Below the pieces are notes generated by a model. The model searched no databases, had not been told where the DNA came from, and saw only the letters and a list, made by a program, of their open reading frames with translations. A stretch of DNA of 64,000 nt from Pseudomonadales bacterium (lineage in GTDB: Bacteria; Pseudomonadota; Gammaproteobacteria; Pseudomonadales; Porticoccaceae). The stretch spans positions 186,001-250,000 of the forward strand of contig JACKOF010000001.1 of assembly GCA_024234435.1 (NCBI GenBank), read 5' to 3'. Made by a program: the position numbers and the translations under genes. Shown here in pieces: positions 17,886 to 27,063 of the stretch (positions within the stretch are counted from its first letter, which is position 1; each line of letters starts with the position of its first letter).

Positions 17886-19001
17886 ATGATTTCAACCCTG
17901 ATGATTTTTGTACTGGTGGCGGTATTATTTTCTTTTCTCTGCTCGCTGTGGGAGTCCGCCCTGTTGAGTATTACCCCAGCCTACGTCCAGCTTCAGCAAA
18001 AACGCCACAGCCATATTGGTCGCAAACTGGCGGCATTCAAGACCAATGTAGACAGGCCGCTGGCCGCGATCCTGACATTGAATACGATTGCTCATACGGT
18101 TGGAGCCATTGGTGTTGGGGAACAGGCATCGGTAATTTGGGCGGACAGCAATCCACTGATGACAGGTGTGGCTGTTCCCGCGGCAATGACACTGGTGATT
18201 CTGATCCTTTCGGAAATTGTTCCCAAAACGCTGGGGGCTAACTACTGGAAAGAGCTGGCTCCCTTTACGGTTAATTCGCTGGCTATACTGGTGGTGATAC
18301 TGTCGCCGTTTATTGCCATGACAGAGTTGATGACCAGAAAACTGCGCAAGGACAGATCAGGCGGCATGTTCTCCCGATCTGAGTTTATGGTCATGGCGGA
18401 AATAGGTGCACGGGAGGGGGTGCTTGAAAGAGGGGCAACTGAAATAATCCGCAATTTACTGCGTTTTAATACCATCAGGGTTAAGGATGTGATGACGCCT
18501 AGGGTCGTAACCCGGACAGCGCCAGCCGACATGACACTGGAAGCATTCCACCAACAGTACCCGCAACTGCGGTTTACCCGTATCCCTGTTTACGATGGCG
18601 ATAACCAGGAAGCCATCACAGGTTATGTTCGTAAGGATGATATTCTCAAGCAAATTGCCGATGGTAATGGCAATCGTCAGCTACAGATGGTCAGGCGCGA
18701 TATTCTGGTTGTCATCGAGGCATTTCCCATCATCGACCTGTTTAATCGTTTTATTGAAAAGCGTGAGCACATTGCGCTGGTGGTCGATGAGTTTGGTGGT
18801 ATGTCCGGGATTGTTACGCTTGAGGATGTGATTGAAACAATGCTCGGGCTGGAAATTGTTGATGAACTTGATCGCCAGGAAGATATGCAGGCCCAGGCGC
18901 GTAAAAGCTGGGAGCGACGGGCTCGGGAAATGGGGATTCTGGCGGTTGATGAACCTGCTGATACGAATACTGAAGCAGATAAAAACAAACCCGCACAGTA
19001 G
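17886..19001 (+). CDS. CNNM (DUF21)-CBS membrane protein
   Basis: A 371-residue protein. Three to four helices form a CNNM/DUF21 domain (about 1-170, with ILILSEIVPKTLGANYWKELA), followed by a CBS pair (about 200-320: VMTPRVVTRTAPADMTLEAF, HIALVVDEFGGMSGIVTLEDVIETMLG). It lacks the C-terminal CorC/HlyC domain of longer relatives. CNNM proteins are linked to magnesium or other divalent-ion homeostasis. The frame is open to 17775, but GGAGG lies about ten bases before the ATG at 17886. Confidence 0.85.
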   Translation: MISTLMIFVLVAVLFSFLCSLWESALLSITPAYVQLQQKRHSHIGRKLAAFKTNVDRPLAAILTLNTIAHTVGAIGVGEQASVIWADSNPLMTGVAVPAAMTLVILILSEIVPKTLGANYWKELAPFTVNSLAILVVILSPFIAMTELMTRKLRKDRSGGMFSRSEFMVMAEIGAREGVLERGATEIIRNLLRFNTIRVKDVMTPRVVTRTAPADMTLEAFHQQYPQLRFTRIPVYDGDNQEAITGYVRKDDILKQIADGNGNRQLQMVRRDILVVIEAFPIIDLFNRFIEKREHIALVVDEFGGMSGIVTLEDVIETMLGLEIVDELDRQEDMQAQARKSWERRAREMGILAVDEPADTNTEADKNKPAQ

Positions 19002-19030
19002 TGCAGGTTCATAGTGAGGAATCGGTGGTA

Positions 19031-20422
19031 TTAGCCTACCGTAATATAACCCATTAACCCGGTTTTCATATGCTCAATTACGTGGCAATGATACATCCAG
19101 CGACCGGGGTTATCGGCTACAAAGGCAATCCGGGCGCGCTCGTTCTTTGCCAGTAGAATAGTATCTGTGTGGTAGGGGATGATTTCCCTTTTGCTGGAGT
19201 CGAGAACAGTAAAGCTGTAACCGTGCAAATGGATCGGATGTGCGTGAGGTGTGGCGTTGTGAAGCTCGAAAATGTAACTTTTTCCCAGTTCAAGCTCGGC
19301 CAGTGGTTCCGGTATGCGCTGAGGACCAGCACCTTCCCAGGCCCGCTTGTTGATCATCCAGAAACGGTGGTTCACTTCACCGTCGGCGTTACTGGGGGAG
19401 AGGGCACCCTCCCACTCAAATACAAAGTGGCGGGTTTCTGCATTCTCAAGGTCGGGGCTGGCAATGGGGTTTAATGGCAAAGCAGGTATTTCAGTTCTTT
19501 TTGGCAGACCGGACTCAACCGTACGCAGCCGACAGATTTCAAAGTTAAACTTGCCCTTGCGGTCATAAATAATCACCTCTTCACCTGCCTGTTCAGGTGC
19601 AATGAGACCGAGGTCCAGCCGCATGCCTGCCCCGGTGGGCCGAACGTCCAGGGGGTAGGGCTCGGCAATGGCGTTGCCATCGTGGGCCAGTACCTGGCAC
19701 GGGTAATCTTTAAGCGTGATGTTGTATACCCGGGTATTATCAAGATTGACAAGGCGAGCACGAATTGCGCCCCCTGCCGGAATTTCCACAACAGGTGAAA
19801 TCGTTCCTTTTGTCGTTTCACCGTTCACTGTTTTGACGTTGCCCAGGGTGCCCATTCTGGCTGCCTGTCTCGGCGACGAAAAGGGCTTGAAGCTGCCATC
19901 CTTGTTCATGTGCCAGTCTTTCAGTTGCAGGATAATGTCGGCATCAAAAGGCAGGGGTGATTCCTCTTCTACAATCAAGGTTCCCACAAGGCCGCGGCTG
20001 AGTTGTTCCAGGCTGTTCACATGAGGGTGATACCAGAAGGTGCCGGCGTCGGGACAAATAAAATCGTAGACAAAGTTTTCGCCGGGCTTAATGGGTGGTT
20101 GGGTTAAAAAAGGTACGCCATCCATGGCGATGTCGATACGAATACCGTGCCAGTGAATGGTGGTGGGTTCCTTGAGCCGGTTGATAAAGTTGATACGGAT
20201 ACGCTTACCCTGTCTGGCGCGCAATACCGGGGCGGGGAAGCCGCCGTTGAATGACATGCCGGGGGTCGTTGTTCCGGGAAGGATCTCAAAAGGTGCTTCC
20301 TCGGCGATCAGTACGTAATCGTATTTTCCATCAGTGTCCTGTGCCAGGGTGATACGGGGTAAACTGGCCAGCGCCAGGGCGGAAAGAGAGTGTCGGATAA
20401 AGTCGCGTCGATTCAAAATCAT
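19031..20422 (-). CDS. Tat-exported multicopper oxidase
   Basis: A 463-residue periplasmic oxidase with an N-terminal twin-arginine signal (RRDFIRHSLSALALASL). The copper ligand motifs are complete: HWHG, WYHPH, HPIHLHG and YHCHVIEHMKTGLM. At the axial type-1 copper position, ten residues after the Cys, there is Leu where CueO has Met. It lacks the Met-rich insert of CueO. It follows the iron block after an 84-bp gap on the same strand, so a role in ferrous or cuprous oxidation is plausible. The substrate is not determined. Confidence 0.88.
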   Translation of the reverse strand: MILNRRDFIRHSLSALALASLPRITLAQDTDGKYDYVLIAEEAPFEILPGTTTPGMSFNGGFPAPVLRARQGKRIRINFINRLKEPTTIHWHGIRIDIAMDGVPFLTQPPIKPGENFVYDFICPDAGTFWYHPHVNSLEQLSRGLVGTLIVEEESPLPFDADIILQLKDWHMNKDGSFKPFSSPRQAARMGTLGNVKTVNGETTKGTISPVVEIPAGGAIRARLVNLDNTRVYNITLKDYPCQVLAHDGNAIAEPYPLDVRPTGAGMRLDLGLIAPEQAGEEVIIYDRKGKFNFEICRLRTVESGLPKRTEIPALPLNPIASPDLENAETRHFVFEWEGALSPSNADGEVNHRFWMINKRAWEGAGPQRIPEPLAELELGKSYIFELHNATPHAHPIHLHGYSFTVLDSSKREIIPYHTDTILLAKNERARIAFVADNPGRWMYHCHVIEHMKTGLMGYITVG

Positions 20423-20506
20423 AGGTTAATGGAGTCTCGTTGTTGACCGAATAAATAGTTGCCCACATGTGCAGTGATCTGCACGAATAGCCACTTCCAC
20501 AAATAG

Positions 20507-21625
20507 CTACCCCCATAAAGTGAGGTGGTTATCCCAGCGCAACGCTGAATGGGTAAACAGGCTGCTCGTTTTCCGGGTTTCCGCATGAATCGAGATTATC
20601 TGCCCCGAGCCATTGCTGACAATAAACTGATTCCCTTGTCTGCTATACACTGCCCCTGCTACGTCGCTAAACGGAATGGTGCCCTGATGCTGATTATTTT
20701 CCATGTTCCAGATCAATATGGAGTGCCCCCGCGGCGAGGTGGTGATCGCCGTTTTACCGGCATCATCAATCGCGACACTGGCGATGTATTGGTTTTGCCC
20801 CAGCCAGACCAGCTCATCAGCCTGCATCGGTTGCAGGGATGTTTCACCCCGGTGGCTTAACACCAGCGGTAGCAGGGCGCTTTTTTCACCCTGGTACTGT
20901 ACGCCCGCAATAACCTGATCGCTGGAGGAAACCGCCAGGTGACGAATGCTCATTTGAGGGTCTTCCGGCAAAAAATTGTCGATCATCTTCCCGCTGTGAG
21001 TGTCAAGATAACAGAGTGAGGATTGCATGGTGCTGATATTCAATTTCTCACGGCCCTTATCGGGGTGAGTCTGAATACCGCCATTGGCGGCCACCAGTGT
21101 TTTGCCGTCACTCATCAACTCCAGCTGGTGAGGGCCAATGCCACCACTGTTGAATTCTCCCAGTCGCTGCAGGTTGGTCGCATCATATACGCCAATAATG
21201 CCACGATTCTGTTGGTAGTTGTTTTCGGTTGTGAACAACAGGCTGCCGTCTCTTGAGAACACCCCGTGCCCGTAAAAGTGATAACCCTCCGGGCTTTGTA
21301 CGGTTTTCAGCAGTTGACCGGTTGCCAGTGAAACACTGTACATTTCTCTGCCGGGACGACGGGAAAAAAAGATCGCCAATGGCCTGGCAGGACAAAAACT
21401 GACGGCATGGGCGCGCTGTGGAATGGACAGCTTGAATTTTTCTGTACCGTCAATATGCCAACCGCTTATCCAGTGCTGATCTTCTTTGTCATCACAGGCA
21501 GAGAGCAGCAACGGAGTGGCAAGGGTATGTTCTGACGCGCCATAGGCAACATTCAGTGGAGAAAAGTATAAATTCGCAGCGCTCGCTGCAGCCAGTGACA
21601 AAAAATGGCGGCGACTAATCTCCAT
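20507..21625 (-). CDS. DUF1513 periplasmic beta-propeller-like protein
   Basis: A 372-residue protein with a twin-arginine-like signal (MEISRRHFLSLAAASAANLYF). The body has DUF1513 features: HAVSFCPARPLAIFFSRRPG, YGHGVFSRDGSLLFTTENNY and GIGPHQLELMSDGKTLVAANGG, consistent with a seven-bladed propeller. The ATG at 21625 lies inside the preceding imelysin gene (11-base overlap), implying translational coupling. The family nearly always neighbours imelysins and the di-heme oxidoreductase, as in the Pseudomonas icmP region. The role is unknown, presumably in metal uptake. Confidence 0.85.
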   Translation of the reverse strand: MEISRRHFLSLAAASAANLYFSPLNVAYGASEHTLATPLLLSACDDKEDQHWISGWHIDGTEKFKLSIPQRAHAVSFCPARPLAIFFSRRPGREMYSVSLATGQLLKTVQSPEGYHFYGHGVFSRDGSLLFTTENNYQQNRGIIGVYDATNLQRLGEFNSGGIGPHQLELMSDGKTLVAANGGIQTHPDKGREKLNISTMQSSLCYLDTHSGKMIDNFLPEDPQMSIRHLAVSSSDQVIAGVQYQGEKSALLPLVLSHRGETSLQPMQADELVWLGQNQYIASVAIDDAGKTAITTSPRGHSILIWNMENNQHQGTIPFSDVAGAVYSRQGNQFIVSNGSGQIISIHAETRKTSSLFTHSALRWDNHLTLWG

Positions 21626-22724
21626 CGTTGGAATTGAACCCCAGTTGTACTCCCATGGCAGGAGGTAATTCATTTTTCAGTGTGCCCACCAAGATCTTCA
21701 GGTCCTGATAAATCTGTTCAATGACTTGGCGTTGCTGTTTGTCGGTAACAGCGTCGAAGATAGCAGGAGCCTGCGAAACGGTTGTTAATACGGTATCAAA
21801 TTGTGCGTTGATTTTTTCGGCCAGCACTTTCTGGTTACGGCTTCTCAGGTAGTCGTCCATGCCGTAACCAGTGCCGCCGCTATACAGCAATTTTGCGGCC
21901 TGTAAATTGGCCGCGACAGCCTGGGTAGAATAGCGGCTGCGCCAGGCCTCACTCATATAGGGGCGGGGCCGGTCACCTTTACTTTTATAACCCAGCGGTT
22001 GAGCCAGCTGCCCTCCTTTTGCGGCTTCGGTGGTGGCCACCAGTGCGTCAACCAGTGCAGCAATAGCGCTGTTACTATCCGTGAATGTCGGGTTCTGTTC
22101 ACCGGGTTTCGTGAGAATGGCTGCATAGTTGCCCTGTTCCGGTTGCCAGGCCTCATTCAAACCGGCAGCCACCTTGTGCGTGTGCTGGCTGACTGCAATC
22201 AGCAGTTGGCACTGTCGCTGGCCTTTCGGGGTGCTCTGGTATTGATCGGGATGGCCGCCCTGTTCGTCAAACAGCAGGTATTCCAGCGCTGTTAACCCCT
22301 GTGTCAGAACACTGGCCTTTGCTATGCGCTCTACATCCAGGGCATCCTCTCCATCGAGTAATGCTTGTAGCTTGCGGCGGACCAGATTGTGTTTGTCCGG
22401 CCAGAACTGAATTTTCCAGCTTTGGTTATCGATGCTGATGGGCCCAAATGGAATGATCTTGGCAGCCTGCCACGCATTCATGGATTTGCGCCAGTTGTCC
22501 TGTAATTGCGCAAGGTCTTGCGCGGTTTTTTGTCCCTGTTGTTCACAGAACTGTTCGCTGCTGGTGACGAGCGCCTGGGTGCTGTCACTGAACCGTTGCA
22601 GTGCTGGCAAAATAACGTGCCGCGTAGTGTCGGTCAGCAGTTGCTGTTCAGGGGTGGGTTGCGTTTTGCAGGAAACAACCAGTAATAACAGGCAGAGTAG
22701 CCATATGGGTAGTGATTTCATCAA
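21615..22724 (-). CDS. Imelysin (peptidase M75) family lipoprotein
   Basis: A 369-residue exported protein with a lipoprotein signal (LLLLVVSC, lipobox Cys at residue 19) and an imelysin-type helical bundle (GLTALEYLLFDE in place of the GxHxxE core). Imelysin proteins bind iron or haem rather than act as proven peptidases. It sits between the di-heme oxidoreductase and DUF1513 genes on the same strand, overlapping the latter. This is the second imelysin of the operon; the first is at 24387. Confidence 0.85.
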   Translation of the reverse strand: MMKSLPIWLLCLLLLVVSCKTQPTPEQQLLTDTTRHVILPALQRFSDSTQALVTSSEQFCEQQGQKTAQDLAQLQDNWRKSMNAWQAAKIIPFGPISIDNQSWKIQFWPDKHNLVRRKLQALLDGEDALDVERIAKASVLTQGLTALEYLLFDEQGGHPDQYQSTPKGQRQCQLLIAVSQHTHKVAAGLNEAWQPEQGNYAAILTKPGEQNPTFTDSNSAIAALVDALVATTEAAKGGQLAQPLGYKSKGDRPRPYMSEAWRSRYSTQAVAANLQAAKLLYSGGTGYGMDDYLRSRNQKVLAEKINAQFDTVLTTVSQAPAIFDAVTDKQQRQVIEQIYQDLKILVGTLKNELPPAMGVQLGFNSNDGD

Positions 22725-22801
22725 TTTACCTTTAGAGAAAGTGCGCTTTTGAAACCGGTAACTTCAAAATTATATCGTTAAAAGCCGACCATAGAGGCAC
22801 C

Positions 22802-24202
22802 CTAGAGCGATTGCAGAAATTGTATCAGCGCGTGACGCTCTTGCGAGTTCATGTTCAGTACCGCATCAGTGGCAGCCTCGGCTTCGCCCCCATGCCACAA
22901 AACGGCTTCCATCAGGTTGCGGGCGCGGCCATCATGGAGGAAATTCATTTCACCGGCAACCGTTTTGGTCAAGCCAATCCCCCAGAGTGGCGCAGTGCGC
23001 CACTCGCGTCCGGTAGCCATAAATTCCGGACGGTTATCAGCAAGCCCTTCGCCCATATCGTGTAACAGAAGGTCTGTGTAAGGCGCTATTTTTTGCCCGC
23101 TTAGCCAAGCGAATTGCGATTCTCCGGTAGTCATCTGGTCAATGTGGCAATTATGACAGCCAGCGTTGGCAAACAGCTTTTCGCCAAGCTTAACGTCGGG
23201 GTCGCTATGGTTTCTTCTCGCTGGAACGGCCAGATTGTGGCTGTAAAAGGTGACATGATCGAGAATATTATCTGAAACTTCGGGCTGTCCGCCGTTTGGA
23301 ACAGCAGAGCAAATCGTTTGTTGTGTGGCAGTGCAGTTTTGAGTCGGGAACAGGGAGGTCGTCAGGCCCATGTCACCGCTAAAAGCTGCTGCATTTTGTT
23401 GTTTGAGCGAAGGTTGGCCTGCTTTCCATCCGAAACGGCCGACTACCGTTTTTTGCTGTTCGATATCCCAGACCCTGTTGATGCGACCGGAAATACCATC
23501 GCCATTGGCATCCTGTTCGTCCGCCAGAGCGAGCAGTGTTTGTTCGTCCACGGCTTGCAGCAGACCCAGACCAATCATTGCCGGTGCGATTCGTGCCGAG
23601 GTCATGACATTCGCATGAAGTTCACCATAATTCAGTTGATGCAGCTTTACCGTCGGTTTGCGTAATTCGATAGTTTCACCATCGCTGAATGCTTTGATGA
23701 TGGTGGAATAATGAATGTCTATCTGACCTTCCGGTCTCACACCGGGAATGGCGAAGTCCTGTAACTGGCCACCGTAAACCGGTTCGGCAATAGCCCCATC
23801 GGTGATTAACTGTTGCTCCATTTTTTCCGTGGTCGCCGGAATGCTCAACCTTACCAGCATTGAAACTGCATTCAGGTCATTTTTACCGGGAGCATGACCG
23901 CGACCGTCTCGAATATGGCAGTTCTGGCAACCGTTGGTATTGAACAGTGGCCCTAAGCCGTCTCGCGCGGTAGTTGAGGCTGGTGCTGCAACCCACGGGT
24001 TGCGAAAGAAGCTGTTGCCAACGTGAAAGTCCATTTTTTTCATGAGCGGCATATTGCTGGCGGGTTGAGAAAAAGCCTGTCGATTGCTGCTGTGAATCGT
24101 GGTGTCACCACCGCTGTTAATGTGATTCATTGGTGCCTGGCCAGAATTTGCAGTGGCCGAAATGGTGGCTGACAAAAGAACGAGTGTTGCCAATTGCTGC
24201 AT
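22802..24202 (-). CDS. Di-heme oxidoreductase family protein (DUF1111, 'thiol oxidoreductase')
   Basis: About 466 residues: an export signal (MQQLATLVLLSATISATA) and two c-type haem motifs, CQNCH in the N-terminal domain and CHNCH in the C-terminal cytochrome domain, with the family segments DGLGPLFNTNGC and LLHDMGEGLADNRPEF. Relatives are di-haem periplasmic proteins found with imelysins. The frame is open to 24367, but that extension crosses a long hairpin (24312-24345) and encodes no signal peptide; I prefer the ATG at 24202, although no clear ribosome site confirms it. Confidence 0.82.
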   Translation of the reverse strand: MQQLATLVLLSATISATANSGQAPMNHINSGGDTTIHSSNRQAFSQPASNMPLMKKMDFHVGNSFFRNPWVAAPASTTARDGLGPLFNTNGCQNCHIRDGRGHAPGKNDLNAVSMLVRLSIPATTEKMEQQLITDGAIAEPVYGGQLQDFAIPGVRPEGQIDIHYSTIIKAFSDGETIELRKPTVKLHQLNYGELHANVMTSARIAPAMIGLGLLQAVDEQTLLALADEQDANGDGISGRINRVWDIEQQKTVVGRFGWKAGQPSLKQQNAAAFSGDMGLTTSLFPTQNCTATQQTICSAVPNGGQPEVSDNILDHVTFYSHNLAVPARRNHSDPDVKLGEKLFANAGCHNCHIDQMTTGESQFAWLSGQKIAPYTDLLLHDMGEGLADNRPEFMATGREWRTAPLWGIGLTKTVAGEMNFLHDGRARNLMEAVLWHGGEAEAATDAVLNMNSQERHALIQFLQSL

Positions 24203-24311
24203 GAGCTGCGTGGAAAAACGCAGCTTCAGGTGCAGGTAAAGTTTTACCCTGTTCAGTGCTGGCAGGAAATGTTCCACGGTGTCGTTGTCATCCGGATCTG
24301 GTACTTCTAGA

Positions 24312-24345
24312 CGAAGAAGGCCCCCGTTTCCGGGCGCCTTCTTCG
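24312..24345 (-). promoter_or_regulatory. Long hairpin between imelysin and di-heme genes
   Basis: A perfect 10-bp stem (CGAAGAAGGC at 24312-24321, complement at 24336-24345) with a GC-rich inner stem around a TTT loop. It lacks a T-run on either strand, so it is more likely an mRNA processing or stability element or attenuator between the two genes than a full terminator. Confidence 0.5.
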
Positions 24346-24386
24346 GTGGCTTTCGCTTTCCCAACAAATGGAAGCGGCTGTCGTCA

Positions 24387-25640
24387 TCAGAATTCGTGAT
24401 CAGCGGTATCCGGGTTTAGATTTTCAATACCCAGTGTCAAAGCCACTTTCTCAATCAGCTGGGTTTGTGCAACCAGTGCAGCGATGGCTTCGGATACAAT
24501 CTTGTGGCCCTTCGTATTGTGTTCGGCAATCATTTGATCAAATGCCGCTTCGCCACTTTCGGCACTGTTAACCAACGCCATCATTTTCTTGTCAGTTTTC
24601 TGGAAAGCTGCCTGCATGGACTTGTGTAGTCTGGCATCTTTTTTCGCGACCAGATTACCGATCGATGGGCCTTTGACTACGGAACCATCCACACGTTTGT
24701 ATTCACCCGCGTAAATATTGCGAACACCCAGTGCATCGTAATAGTGAGAGTAATGCGTGTTGTCGCTAAAACAGTCGTGCTCATCCTCTGGCGAATTGGC
24801 CTCCAGAGCCACTTTCATCCGCTCACCGGCCAGCTCACCCAATGACAGGCTGCCCATACCGTACAGGGCAATAGTAAGAATCTCTTTGGTGTCTTTAGCC
24901 AGTAGTTGCTTGCGATATTCACCGCCTGGCTGCCACTGTGCTTCCATGTCGGCAAGATCACTGACCAGCAGTTCGGCTGCCGCTTTCAGATAAGCCGCCC
25001 GGCGGTCGCAATTGCCGTTGGTACAGCCTTTGCCTTGCACATAATCAGTATAGGAACGTGAACCTGCACCGGCTTTGGTACCGTTGAGATCCTGACCCCA
25101 CAACAGAAACTCGATAGCGTGGTAACCCGTGGCAACATTGGCTTCACTGCCACCCAGTTCATTGAGACTGGCCAGCAGTTCGGGAGTAATGCTGCTGGCA
25201 TCGATTGTATTGTCGCCCAGTGAAATAGTGGCATTGGCAATAATATTAATGGTTGCGCCGATATTGCCCATTTCAGAGGCATAGCTGTTGTCAACGTAAT
25301 CAATCAGGCCTTCGTCCAGGGGCCAGGCATTGAGCTGGCCTTCCCAGTCGTCAACGACAGTATTGCCAAAACGGAATACCTCGCTTTGCTGATAGGGAAC
25401 CCGGGCTGCTTTCCAGGCTGTTTTTGCTTCGGCCAGGGTTTTTTCAGAGGGTTTGGCTATGAAAGCGTCGAGTGTAGTTTGCAGGGCTTTGCCGGTGATC
25501 AGCGAGTCTTCGAAAACTGCGTGAGCGATGTTGGCATAGCTTTCTGCAACGGCGGTTTCTTCTGTCGCCTGAACGGGGAGTGCCGTGATCAGGAATGTCG
25601 TAGAAAGGGCGACACCGGTGGTTTTAAGGGTTTTAAGCAT
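24387..25640 (-). CDS. Imelysin family iron-regulated periplasmic protein (IrpA-like)
   Basis: A 417-residue protein with a clear signal peptide (MLKTLKTTGVALSTTFLITALPVQA). The imelysin core GYHAIEFLLWGQDL carries the GxHxxE metal-binding motif, and there are two related helical halves, with FRFGNTVVDDWEGQLNAWPLDEGLIDYVD as a typical segment. Homologues are iron-regulated and bind ferric iron or haem in the periplasm. It follows the LbtU-like porin by about 50 bases and precedes the di-heme gene, so it belongs to the Fur-controlled operon. Confidence 0.9.
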   Translation of the reverse strand: MLKTLKTTGVALSTTFLITALPVQATEETAVAESYANIAHAVFEDSLITGKALQTTLDAFIAKPSEKTLAEAKTAWKAARVPYQQSEVFRFGNTVVDDWEGQLNAWPLDEGLIDYVDNSYASEMGNIGATINIIANATISLGDNTIDASSITPELLASLNELGGSEANVATGYHAIEFLLWGQDLNGTKAGAGSRSYTDYVQGKGCTNGNCDRRAAYLKAAAELLVSDLADMEAQWQPGGEYRKQLLAKDTKEILTIALYGMGSLSLGELAGERMKVALEANSPEDEHDCFSDNTHYSHYYDALGVRNIYAGEYKRVDGSVVKGPSIGNLVAKKDARLHKSMQAAFQKTDKKMMALVNSAESGEAAFDQMIAEHNTKGHKIVSEAIAALVAQTQLIEKVALTLGIENLNPDTADHEF

Positions 25641-25691
25641 GACGAGCTCCTAGTTCGGTTGTTAAACCTTATTCATGTTCAATATGTTCAG

Positions 25692-26825
25692 TCAGAAAGC
25701 GGTGTTCAACTGGACCACCAGATTGTCGCTATCGAGGCCATCATAGTCTTCATCTTTCCAGTATTCGATACCGATACCTATGTTGTCAGTAATGGCTGTG
25801 GTGACGCCAAAAGAAATTCGCTCTTCCGGTAAAAAGTCCTCTGCGTCATCCGTTTCCTGGTAGGCGAGGGCCAGGGTCCAGTCGCCGAGTGCAACAGCCA
25901 TTTCGGTGTGAAGAACTTCCAGTTCACGGTTAATCCAGGTAGTCGTTGGAATAGTGGATTCTTCTGCGCCCAAGTACTCCGCCAGAAAACTGAAGCTCTC
26001 AAGGTTGAGTGCTGCCCGCACGATATAAGCGCCTTCGGCTTCGTCAATATCGTCAAAGCCGTTTGCGGCGTTGTCCTCGATAAACCCGCCAAAGCCATCG
26101 CTGTCAAACAGATTGCTGGTGTAGTCGGCAGCGAGGTTAATGTTATCGTTGCCCCAGCCGATTGAGGCGCCAAAGTTTTCCAACGTGTCACTGCCGCCGT
26201 CGGCATCGCCGTTGAAAACGAAGACTGATGCACTAAAGCCCGCAGCTTCCCAGCTTAATAGCGCTGCAGTTTCGCGAGTTTCAGCGGCTTCCAGAACCAG
26301 TGTGTCATTGACCAGGTTGGTGTCAAAGGCACCGAAAGGGAGGTAGTCCTGGCCCAATGTCAGAGCGATGCCGGTGCCTGCCAGATCATCCAAAGTGATC
26401 GTAGCCACATCAATCTCCAGATCGGTATCGTCTTCTTCATAGAGGGCGACAATACTGGCACTGATGTTGTCAGTTAACTGTGCTTCCAGGCCAAGTTCTA
26501 CCGTGGCTACCACCAGATCACTTGAAGAACCGTCCGTGTCGTGGTCACTATAACCGGCTTCCACCTCAACAACCCCCGACAGCACGATAGCATCTTTCAG
26601 CCTGGTGCTGCTTCTGACAACCTGTTGCAGGCTGTTGCCAGTCTGAACTGCCGGTTTTGGCTTTTCCAGTTCTTGAATGCGTTTGAGTAAAATTTCCTGC
26701 TGTTTGATCAGCATTTGGGTTTGTTTTTTCAGCGCCTCGATTTCGGCATTGTCAGCAAAAGCGGGTGCGGCGCCTAACGTTGCGATGATGATCGCGGCGA
26801 ACGCCTGTCTGTTGGTTTTAAGCAC
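25692..26825 (-). CDS. LbtU family siderophore-type outer-membrane porin
   Basis: A 377-residue outer-membrane protein: signal peptide (ending AAPAFA), a short coiled coil (EIEALKKQTQMLIKQQEILLKRIQELE), then an acidic beta-barrel ending in Phe (VVQLNTAF). The layout matches LbtU of Legionella, a TonB-independent legiobactin receptor, and relatives in aquatic bacteria. It is first gene of the iron block, 60 bp downstream of a good Fur box, which supports iron uptake. The substrate (siderophore, metal chelate) is unknown. Confidence 0.8.
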   Translation of the reverse strand: MLKTNRQAFAAIIIATLGAAPAFADNAEIEALKKQTQMLIKQQEILLKRIQELEKPKPAVQTGNSLQQVVRSSTRLKDAIVLSGVVEVEAGYSDHDTDGSSSDLVVATVELGLEAQLTDNISASIVALYEEDDTDLEIDVATITLDDLAGTGIALTLGQDYLPFGAFDTNLVNDTLVLEAAETRETAALLSWEAAGFSASVFVFNGDADGGSDTLENFGASIGWGNDNINLAADYTSNLFDSDGFGGFIEDNAANGFDDIDEAEGAYIVRAALNLESFSFLAEYLGAEESTIPTTTWINRELEVLHTEMAVALGDWTLALAYQETDDAEDFLPEERISFGVTTAITDNIGIGIEYWKDEDYDGLDSDNLVVQLNTAF

Positions 26826-26885
26826 GATTGATTTCCTTCTCAGAGAATAGTTATTGGTTGAATCAGGCGTGCATTCTATATTTAA

Positions 26886-26900
26886 TGATAATAGTTATCA
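26886..26900 (-). promoter_or_regulatory. Fur box for the iron-uptake operon
   Basis: TGATAATAGTTATCA is a 7-1-7 Fur inverted repeat with one departure from TGATAATNATTATCA. It lies about 60 bp before the LbtU-like porin, so the operon down to 19031 or 20507 is probably repressed by iron-loaded Fur (fur at 37683). Confidence 0.75.
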
Positions 26901-27063
26901 ATAGCATTTATTGATGATTTGCTGATGTCTGGCATGCTTGCCGAACCTTCATCAAGCATCCTCGTGGGTATCTATCACCTGCAAAACAGGGTGTGTCAAC
27001 ATATTGATGGATGTATGATGGAGGCTTACCTTTGGTGGTTTGAAAATCGAGTAGAGCAGTGCA

